Assembly: GCA_009746045.1 (NCBI GenBank)
Contig: RPFO01000027.1
Location: 2,054,202-2,118,201, forward strand
Length of the DNA stretch: 64,000 bases
Direction of reading: 5' to 3'
DNA from: Mesostigma viride
Taxonomy: Eukaryota; Streptophyta; Mesostigmatophyceae; Mesostigmatales; Mesostigmataceae
This document shows, in pieces, positions 34,778-64,000 of this stretch. Below the pieces are notes generated by a model that ran no database searches, was not told the DNA's origin, and saw only the letters and a program-made list of their open reading frames with translations. The number at the start of each line of letters is the position of its first letter. Positions within the stretch are counted from its first letter, which is position 1. Both the position numbers and the translations under genes were made by a program.

Positions 34778-34780
34778 CCT
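34700..34780. repeat. (AAGT)n microsatellite
   Basis: About 19 tetranucleotide units lie in the intergenic region between gene B and the retroelement cluster. Nothing else was recognised in 34400-34900. Confidence 0.95.
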
Positions 34781-34899
34781 TTCGTGTCATGCGCATAGGG
34801 ATGCCACGGAGTATGATGCTGATATCATCGGAAAGGTAATTACACAAACAGAAAAATATCGTCTTCATCATATGCGGCCCCAACCATACCGGCAAATTT

Positions 34900-35150
34900 A
34901 CTAAACTCGTGCTCCTGTTGGGGAGTCACGGAGCACCGGAGTGCTTTTAATCCCTGTATGTGCACAACAGGAAGAAAGGGCAGAGACCCTCTTTCTCCTT
35001 CATGCCAGAGGCATGCCACAGCTGCAATCGGACACGATAGACGATCCGGCAAGTTCTGTGGGTGCAATAAGACCCGTATGAGCATATCATAACAAGGAGC
35101 GTGGGCAAGTAAGCTAATCATAGCCAGGACGTAGCATGGCTGGCTGTACA
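34900..35150 (-). mobile_element. Dispersed repeat R1, copy 2
   Basis: It matches 2841-3110 over its length. It lacks a TTAA array at its end (aaatttactaaactcgtgct instead of TTAA repeats then acacgtgct), so it is probably older. No coding potential is shared. Confidence 0.7.
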
Positions 35151-35299
35151 AGGGCTAAGCTAAGGCTATGGCTGGTTGTGTACCGTGCGTTAGCGGTGCA
35201 CGTGACTAGGTATGGTGGCACGACTTGGCGAACATTCTAGGCATATGGCTCACCATGGGGGCAGGATTTACTGACCAATTATTACAAGCTAGGGCTATT

Positions 35300-35740
35300 C
35301 TAGCCCGCAGGGGGCGTCCACATCTTGTGGTTGATCATCGGGTCCCCGCCCCGCCAGTACACCTTGGGCTTCTGGGGGTCCTGCTTGTGGCGGAGGTATT
35401 CAGGCCACATGCAGGTCGTGTCGCTGTAGCAGCTGCTGAGCGGGGGGCAGGTCGTCGTCCAGCGTCCAGCTAGGTGAGGTCGTGAAACCTCTTGCGACGA
35501 GAAAGGAACCGCTGCTTGTCCTCAGGGGAGGGGAAGGTGAGCAGGACTGGTGGGGGAGCCGTCTTGTCCCGTGAATGGCCGGGGACGGGCGGTGGCACCC
35601 GCGCAGTTCTACCTCACCCACCAGGCCCATGAGGGGAAGAAGCTGGTCCTTGAGCTCGTCGGCAAAGGATACCGGCACATGTACAGCACGTTCCATGACA
35701 TGTCTCCATGCATGGCACTCTAGCGCTGCGTCATTCACAT
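35300..35740 (-). pseudogene. Fossil LINE ORF1 (gag-like), variant 1
   Basis: Two - strand frames joined by a frameshift read FPSPEDKQRFLSR, WTLDDDLPPAQ, then AWPEYLRHKQDPQKPKVYW and GGDPMINHK. The order LDDDLTPAQ...LWP......VYWRGG is that of L1-type ORF1 proteins after their RRM. It differs clearly from the ORF1 at 40701-41603, so it comes from another LINE family. Confidence 0.75.
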
Positions 35741-35779
35741 ATATTAATTAAGTAAGTTAGCGCGACATTCTTACCCCCA

Positions 35780-36115
35780 CCATGGCACTCACTGGTGAGC
35801 TGCGGATGTCGGCTGTCCGCCTTCCCCGCGCGCGGGGCAAGGCTGGCCCGGCTCCCCTGCTCCTCACCTTTGATCACATGGCGGATAAGCTGTTGTTTCT
35901 TAAAATGCCGCAAGAAGCTCGCGGGGACTTCCTACACGCTGAACGACGACTTGACCCTGGCGCAGCAACAACGGCGATGGGAGCTATGGCCGATCTACCT
36001 CCAGCTCCAGCAGACCGCAGGGGGGGAAGCCGGTATACTGGAGGGGGAGGGTCATCCACGTCGACCACAAGCCCTGGCAGGCGCCCCCTGCCACCCCAGC
36101 AACCTCAGCCTAGGA
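35780..36115 (+). pseudogene. Fossil LINE ORF1 (gag-like), variant 2
   Basis: Reading two frames gives APLLLTFDHMADKLLFLKM, then TLNDDLTLAQQQRRWELWPI, then VYWRGRVIHVDHKPW and PPATPATSA with a stop. It is the same ORF1 region as variant 1 but from a separate copy on the opposite strand. The two fossils are head to head with about 40 bp between them, around TTAATTAA at 35743-35750. Confidence 0.75.
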
Positions 36116-36307
36116 AATATATAGAAGTAGTGTAGACTAGTCAGGCTTAGCTTAGCACGTCACTGGCCCACGCCTATGCGCCTGTGCGCCTATGATGGGA
36201 CTCCCCACGGATGATGCATTAAGAATTTTGCCGAGCTTTGCCTATGCAGAGAGCTACTCTCTGCTGTCAGAGAAGCCATGCCCTAGCCATTGTTTAGCTA
36301 TGATAAT

Positions 36308-36955
36308 CTCTTCAAGGTCGTGACCTCTTTAAGGTCGTCGATCATTCTGACGATCCTGAACTACGGTGCCGAGACCTGGACACTGACGAAGGAGCTGGAG
36401 CAACGACTCGACGGCAACGTCACCGAGATGCTGCGCAAGGCCCTTAATATCCCCTTTGGTTTGCACATTAGTACTGAGGATTTGTACGCTGATTTGCCCT
36501 ATGTTTCCCACAGTCTTAGGCACAGGCCCCTGGGCCTAGCCGGGCACCTGGCCCGCACAGATCTGATAGGCACATCAGATAGGCTAGCTGGCACCAAGCC
36601 CGCCCAGCCTGGAACGTTTTGTCCTCACCTGGCGCGCGGCTGGGCCGCCAACCGTGGACTTTCCGTGATAGACTAGGACATATGATGTGCTACCCTAGAC
36701 AAGACGGGCTCACACCCGGGCAGCCTCCTGGCTTGTCTGTAATATGGAGGCAGAATTAATTAATTAATGGAGGCAGACCGCGTGTGACCAAGTATGGCAT
36801 TCATAGCGATTCGGGCCGCGGTGCCCACACCCCTGTAACTAGGACCTAGATAGCTTATACCATCCATTCCATCCGGCATGTTCCCCTTCCACTGAGGACT
36901 TATGCTCACGTGACGCAGTCACGTGTCTATTAATTAATTAATTAATGGAGGCAGA
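36308..36955 (+). mobile_element. 5'-truncated LINE, copy 3
   Basis: It starts in the RT C-terminal region (GAETWTLTKELEQRLDG, NEDL-like TEDLYADLPYVSH, GLAGHLARTD) and stays open to a stop at 36676. The 3' UTR, the hairpin CACGTGACGCAGTCACGTG (about 36908-36926) and TTAA units follow. A short scrambled piece (ggaggcagaccctgtaactaggacctag) separates its tail from the tail of the inverted copy 2. Confidence 0.9.
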
Positions 36956-37073
36956 CCCTGTAACTAGGACCTAGATTAATTAATTAATTAATTAATAGAC
37001 ACGTGACTGCGTCACGTGAGCATAAGTCCTCAGTGGGAGGGGAACATGGGATGGAATGGATGGTATAAGCTAT

Positions 37074-39250
37074 CTAGGTCCTAGTTACAGGGGTGTGGGC
37101 ACCGCGGCCCGAATCGCTATGAATGCCATACTTGGTCACACGCGGAGCCCCCACAGGCTTGGGGGTGGTCTCCTTCATCACTACTTGCCATCTATCCTTG
37201 CGCACCATCTGCCTCCATATTACAGACAAACCAGGAGGCTGCCCGGGGGTGAGCCCGTCACGTCTAGTGTAGCACATGTCCATGCCGAGTCTATCACGAA
37301 AAGTCCACGGGTGGCGGCCCTGCCGCGCGCGGCCGGGGGCACGCCAGGTGAGGACATATCGCCCAGGCTGGGCGGGCTTGGTGCCAGCTAGTCTATCTGA
37401 TGTATCTACCTGATCTGTGCGGGCCAGGTGCCCGGCTAGGCCCAGGCGCCTGTGCCTAATAATGTGGGAAACATAGGGCAAATCAGCGTACAAATCCTCA
37501 TTACTAATGTGCAAACCAAAGGGGATGTTAAGGGCCTTGCGCAGCATCTTGGTGACGGCGCCGTCGAGTCGTTGCTCCAGCTCCTGCATCAGTGTCCACG
37601 TCTCGGCGCCGTAGGTCAGGATCGTCAGAATGACGACCTTGAAGAGGTCACGCTTGACGATCCGGGGTAGGGCGGGGTTGCTCCACCAGCGGCGGTGGTC
37701 ATGGAGGTGCGCCCACGCCATGCCGATCCGTGTCGTCATGTCGTCCTCGCAGTCGGGAAGCCAACTGCCGAGCAGCTTGAAGCGGCCTGAAGGAGGGTAG
37801 TTGACCTCGGCATCGTCTAAGAGGCGGAGTGTGGGTGGGGGCCCTGCCATGCCGAGGGCCAGGGCCTCCGTTTTGGGGCTGATTTCTAGACCAACCGCCC
37901 GAGCCTCGAGCGCCAGGCAGTCCAGCCAAAGTTGGGCAGACTCCGGCTTCTCGATGAGCGTGATGTCGTCGGCATAAATGAGGTCAGCTAGTAAATTCTG
38001 CTTGTTAGTCGGCCCCCCTTCCCCAAGCTCGTTCGTGATCGCTAGGCCAGGGGCACGGCCTGCAATGCTAGCAAAGCGAGCACGTGCCTGGCGCATAACA
38101 TAATCCACTACAATAATAAACAGGTACGGCGACAGGACGCAACCCTGCCAGACGCCGGTCTGCAGTGGGCATGGCGGGGTAATGCCGTGTTGAGTGCGCA
38201 CCGAAGTGGTCGACCCCTCATACAGCGTGCGGATGACGGTAATCAGGGGAGTGGGGACGCGAGCGCGAGCAAGTACAGCCCATAGAGCGTCCCAGAGGAC
38301 AGAATCAAAAGCCTTGATGAAGTCGACGAAGATCAGGATTGCGGGAAACTCACCAGGTTGCAGGAGAGCGATTTCCTCGAAGAGGCGACGCGCGACGAAG
38401 ATGGCCATGACGGTGTTGCGCCCAGGACGGAAGCCCATTTGACTTTCCCCAAGGTGACAGTCGAGAGCAGAACGAAGGCGGTTGAGGATCATGCGCATGA
38501 ACAACTTAAGTGCGGCGCTCTGGATGCAGACTCCTCTGTAGTTGGCGGGGTCGTCAGGGGAACCTTTGTTTTTGTACAGCATAATACGGTAGCTGTGCTG
38601 CCACTCAGGAATCGGCGGCGCGTCGGCAAGCAGGATCCGGTTGCAGACGTCAAGCAGGAACCCCGTGAGCGCCGTCAGCTTAATCACCGGGGCTGGGAGC
38701 TGGTCAGGTCCAACGGCGGCATAGAAGCGGAGTTGCTTGGCGGCGGTGCTCAGCTCGAGCTCGGTGAACGGCGGGAGCTCGTTGGGGTCGGCCAGGGGTT
38801 CCGTCAGGGCTGGGTACGTGTAGTCCTGCTCAGCGGCGGGCGGCGTGGGCGGCGCAGGGACGTCCGCCGGTGCTACTGCCAGGCGTGCGGCCGCCAGAGG
38901 GCCAAGCGGCGGAGGCGGGGGGGCGCCGAGCAGCCGGGACTGGGAGGAATACCACTGGTCGAGCTGCTGCTGCTGCGGTGAGCCAGAGAGCGTCCGCGGC
39001 GCCGGCTGCGCGCCGCCGGCGGGCCGTTGGGCGTGACGCAGGCGGGTCCAGGCGTACTTGCCGTGCTGGTCCTTGAGGTGGGCGAAGTACTCGCGGACAT
39101 GAAGGTCCTCCTGCTCCTTGGTCGCCTGCCGGATGGCCGAGTGGTAATCGGCTTTGAGGCGGGCGTAGCGGGCGGGGTCGCTGTTGTCGCGCAGGGCTTG
39201 CCGGGCCTGGATGACGGCGGGGAGCCGGTGCAGGCTGGTGAAGCGGGGCG
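37074..39250 (-). pseudogene. LINE ORF2, reverse transcriptase and C-terminus
   Basis: After a second frameshift near 39250 (in a C/G run) the frame stays open for over 700 codons to 37074. A linker (FTSLHRLPAVIQARQALRD, RYARLKADYHSAIRQATKEQ) leads to the RT. Its motifs are YKNKGSPDDPANYRGVCI, FRPGRNT, motif A VDFIKAFDS, motif B GVWQGCVLSPYLF, motif C YADD, then SPKTEAL and FKLLGSWL. The C-terminus has YGAETWTL and GLAGHLARTD. No RNase H is seen. A methionine at 38687 is internal. Confidence 0.93.
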
Positions 39251-39599
39251 GGCGGCGGGGGGCAGTAGGGCCCCGGCCGCGGGCAGCTTGTCAGCGAGGT
39301 GCCGAAGGGCCGATGCCGGGCCGGCAGCGAACAGCTGGGCGTGGCTGGCCGGGATGTCCAGCGCGTCGACGAACGCCTCTGCGGCGCGCTTGTGGGCGCG
39401 TTTTTCAGGGAAGTCCTCCAGAGCGTCGTCAGATTTCTCGAGCAACTGAAGTGTGCGCAAATCAGGTGGTGCCACGTGCTTACGAAAGGGCGAGGGGAAT
39501 CGCAGGCGGATGCGGGCGGTGACGATGCGATGATCGGAGCGCACCAGGGGGATCACATGCGAGCGAGCAGCTAGTACAGATCCTTGATGACGCTTGCGC

Positions 39600-40704
39600 A
39601 TTACAACATAGTCAATGCAGCGTTCAGTGCCAGTTGGCGAGGTGTGTGTGACCAAAGCATCTGGACTATGTGGAAAGCGGTGTTGGCAGTGACCAAATCG
39701 CATGTCGTAAGCAAATCAGCAAAAAGTTCAGTGTTGGCATTGGAGACCGTACCGTTGGGGGCGTGCTGACATCCGCCAGTACCCGGTGGTAGCGTGGCGT
39801 TGGCGTCCAGCAGCAGAGCGAGGTAGTTGCGACCAGGGATGCCGTTCGCCAGGTTCTCCAGCGCTGCAAAGAAGTCCTTGCGGTCTTGTTCTGGGTGGCC
39901 GGAGTGGGGTGCGTAACCAACGCCCACCGTCAGGGCGTAGGTCGAGTGGCCCTCCATCGAATGAAAAGTGGCCACGAGGAGCCGAGCGTTGACCAGCTGG
40001 GGTTCGCCCATGTGGCGTACGGCGAGCGGGGAGCAGAGGAGACCGACGCCCCCGTTCCCGGTGCCGTCGCCGCCTCCGTAGTAGAACCGCCAGCCGTCGA
40101 TGTCGTCAGCAACAAGGGCAGTTGATCCGCGGGCCGATGCAGTGCGCCTGTGTTCTTGGATTCCCAGGATGGCGATATTATTGTCGATGCAGAAACCAAT
40201 AAGATTGGAGACTCGATGGCACTGACAGTCGTCACTGCGCAGGCAGTGACAGCGGTCAGCGTCGGGCTGGAGCGTGCGGGCGTTGAAGGTGGCGATGACC
40301 AAGGGCGCGCGTTGACCGAAAAGGGGGGTGCAGGCGGGGGTGGGGGCGGAGATGGAGCAGGGTGGTGATGGGGGTGGGGGTGGAGGTGGTGGGGTAGGGG
40401 GGGCGGGTTGGGGACTTATGCTTTCAATCACCGTTTCGATTCTTCCTGCCAACGCGTCGAGGCGACGCCGACGGTTGGCTCGGGTGGCCAGGTAGAATGA
40501 GTCTGCGTCTGCACGCATAAGAAATGCGTGCAGTCTGAGGAGGTTTCGGAGGCGGCCGCGCGAGGCGGGGCGAACCTGGCTCACTGCCGACCCGGTGCTC
40601 TCTCTCCGACAGCCCGAGGGCTGCGAAGGCAAAGGGGCGGGAAGGGGAGTTAGGCAGATCCCACTGCTAAAGCCGCGGAGCCGCGGGGCCGCGAGCGTCG
40701 TCAT
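39600..40704 (-). pseudogene. LINE ORF2, N-terminal AP endonuclease (frameshifted)
   Basis: ORF2 begins ATG at 40704, overlapping the ORF1 stop as ATGA. A basic region and Pro-rich spacer precede the endonuclease: IATFNARTL, ILGIQEHRR, GGVGLL, LLLDANATLP and TANTAF. A one-base frameshift near 39680 moves the end of the domain (ERCIDYVVM ... RSDHRIVTARI) into the next frame (39703-38873). All catalytic motifs of APE-type LINE endonucleases, including the final SDH, are visible. Confidence 0.9.
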
Positions 40705-41603
40705 TGATAGGAGAGAAGGGTTCGCAGCGCGGGCTCCGGCTCAGGTGCAAAGCGAACGAATTTATTAGGGGGACGGCCAAGCCTGGCAGCCATACCTGAG
40801 CTGAAGTTGCCCCGGCGGATCCCCACACGTGCTGGGGAGCAGGTGACCGTCGATGCCGGTGGCGATGGCGGTGACGGCGGGGGCCGAGCAGGGGGCTGGG
40901 GCGCTGGCACGGCGGTATCCATGGGGGTCGCCGTCATTGGAGGAAGGTCCTGGCCGTTAATGCGGACGATGAAGACGCCATTAAAGAGGCGGGCATAGAT
41001 GCTGCACCGTAGTTGCGGGTTGGCCTGCTTGGCTGCCCGAGCCTCGTGGACCTCCGGCCGGTTCAAAGCGGCAGCCCGGGCCTCAAGCTGCTCCGGGGTA
41101 TAGTAATCGTCGATGCTCAGTTGGGTATCGTGGAGGTTCCGGCGGGCCTTCTGCACCTGCAGTTTGTCCTCCTTGCGGTGGAATTCCACCAAGACAGGGG
41201 CGGTGGGGCCGCCGAGCCGTCGTGCCGTTTTGATGACGACGCTTTGGGCCACGCCGAGCTTCCCCAGGAAGGGGTCGCCCCGGAGGTAGGTGCCCAGGCG
41301 TGCATCGTTGACGTTCGAGGGGACGCCACGTACCACAATACTGCATGAGCGAATGGGTTCGTGCATAGCATCCCTTGTGCTGGCCTTGACGGCTGTTTTG
41401 ATTTCGTTGATGAGATCCGTAGGGTTCTGAAGCGTGGCGGCATAGGTGGTCTTGGCAGGAGTTATGGAGGCGGCAAGTTGTTGCTGGAGCTGGTGGAGGA
41501 GCTGCTGCTGCTGCTGCAGCCCTGCTGCAATGTGGGTGATGGCGGAGTGGATGGAGGTGTCGGCGTGTGAGGAATGGGCGTGGTGGGTGGCGAGGTGGTT
41601 GTG
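40701..41603 (-). CDS. LINE ORF1: RRM-type RNA-binding protein, 5'-truncated
   Basis: The frame is open from the truncated 5' edge to TGA at 40703-40701. It begins with a Gln/Leu-rich coil (LQQQQQLLHQLQQQLAAS), then TDLINEIKTAVKAS, then an RRM-like domain (CSIVVRGVPSNVNDARLG, PVLVEFHRKEDK), and a C-terminal domain with YYTPEQLEARAAALNRPEV. A Pro-rich tail follows. Coil-RRM-CTD is the layout of L1-type ORF1 proteins that coat element RNA. Methionine 41366 is internal; the true start is lost. The stop overlaps the ORF2 start. Confidence 0.88.
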   Translation of the reverse strand, partial: HNHLATHHAHSSHADTSIHSAITHIAAGLQQQQQLLHQLQQQLAASITPAKTTYAATLQNPTDLINEIKTAVKASTRDAMHEPIRSCSIVVRGVPSNVNDARLGTYLRGDPFLGKLGVAQSVVIKTARRLGGPTAPVLVEFHRKEDKLQVQKARRNLHDTQLSIDDYYTPEQLEARAAALNRPEVHEARAAKQANPQLRCSIYARLFNGVFIVRINGQDLPPMTATPMDTAVPAPQPPARPPPSPPSPPASTVTCSPARVGIRRGNFSSGMAARLGRPPNKFVRFAPEPEPALRTLLSYQ

Positions 41604-41962
41604 GACTTATGCTCACGTGACACAATCACGTGTTAATTAATTAATTCATGGAGGCAGATGGTTTGCAAGGATAGATGGCAAGTAGTGATGAAGGACACCA
41701 CCCCGCCAAGTCGGTGGGGGCTCCGCGTGTGACCGCGTTTGGCATTCATAGCGGAGTCATGTTATATTTTAATTTAATTTAATTCCATCCCATGTTCCCC
41801 TAGCTCCCACTGAGGACTTACGCTCAGGTGACGCAGTCACGTGTCTATTAATTAATTAATTAATCCCATGTTCCCCTAGCTCCCACTGAGGACTTATGCT
41901 CACGTGACGCAGTCACGTGTATATTATGCTCACGTGTCTATTAGTATTAATTAATTAATCCC
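41603..41962 (+). mobile_element. Nested LINE 3' tails
   Basis: Three or more 3' ends follow one another in + orientation. One hairpin with TTAA lies at about 41608-41645. A truncated copy with ggaggcagatggtttgcaag has its hairpin at about 41825-41845. A further end lies at about 41898-41960 with a partly duplicated hairpin. The repeated block tcccatgttcccctagctcc (about 41781 and 41862) shows one copy inserted into the TTAA array of another. They lie immediately beyond the stop codon of gene C. Confidence 0.85.
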
Positions 41963-41974
41963 ACGTAGTACCGA

Positions 41975-64000
<22,026 letters not shown>

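Larger units (their letters stand above)
36970..41603 (-). mobile_element. Near-complete two-ORF LINE, copy 2
   Basis: This is the reference copy of the family, about 4.6 kb. From its 5' end (41603) come ORF1 (RRM type), ORF2 with AP endonuclease and RT, a 100-bp 3' UTR, the terminal hairpin (near 37003-37021) and TTAA units (36975-36995). The 5' end is truncated inside the ORF1 N-terminal region and abuts another element's 3' tail in the opposite direction. Two frameshifts in ORF2 (near 39680 and 39250) make it non-functional. It lies between gene B and the 3' end of gene C. Confidence 0.95.

Noticed and set aside
38358-39574. + strand ORFs of up to 207 codons
   Set aside because: They are antisense to the LINE ORF2 of copy 2. 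The same shadow appears at 3628-4350 opposite copy 1.

Overview
This is a nuclear window from a eukaryote, most likely a green alga. The two intron-rich genes and one secreted-protein gene read best as plant or green-algal families. Introns are GT-AG with long C-rich acceptor tracts, GC is high, and exons float in a sea of tandem repeats and retroelement debris. The species was not identified. Exon models below were built by hand from splice sites, reading phase and family resemblance; every junction reported between numbered exons is phase-consistent.

Layout. 1-3450: anonymous sequence with one acidic hypothetical ORF, a 28-bp perfect palindrome and a dispersed repeat. 3452-5832 (+): a 5'-truncated, frame-broken LINE ending in a (TTAA)n tail. 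6026-19886 (-), probably extending to about 24.2 kb: gene A, whose C-terminus is MyTH4 followed by a complete three-lobed FERM. 25457/25502-34399 (+): gene B, a secreted multidomain protein (peptidase S8, LRRs, repeated beta-rich modules, HYR, and a root-cap/VWD-like end). 34.9-42.6 kb: a retroelement cluster with two fossil LINE ORF1s, tail-to-tail LINE copies, one almost complete two-ORF LINE (36.97-41.6 kb, -) and nested LINE tails. 41975 to beyond 64000 (-): gene C, a PP2C/protein-kinase fusion resembling the Arabidopsis At3g63330/At3g63340 proteins, with an intact kinase domain. One intron of gene C (43.2-49.2 kb) has swallowed about 5 kb of foreign DNA, including a decayed multi-frame coding region of unknown origin and a small DNA transposon with pogo-like ends.

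The most striking observation is not a gene. In genes A and C most small exons are accompanied, inside the neighbouring introns, by extra diverged copies of their own edges: the last 20-50 bases of an exon plus its 5' splice site repeated downstream, or the 3' splice site plus the first 30-50 bases repeated upstream. Some of these have become minisatellites (7.88-8.11 kb; 53.98-54.17 kb). At least ten exons in two unrelated genes show it, which suggests a genome-wide process that copies splice boundaries.

The LINE family is well enough preserved to describe: an RRM-type ORF1, an ORF1 stop overlapping the ORF2 start (ATGA), an APE-type endonuclease, an RT with YADD, and a 3' end with a perfect hairpin followed by TTAA repeats. 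Copies cluster at TTAA arrays, often tail-to-tail.
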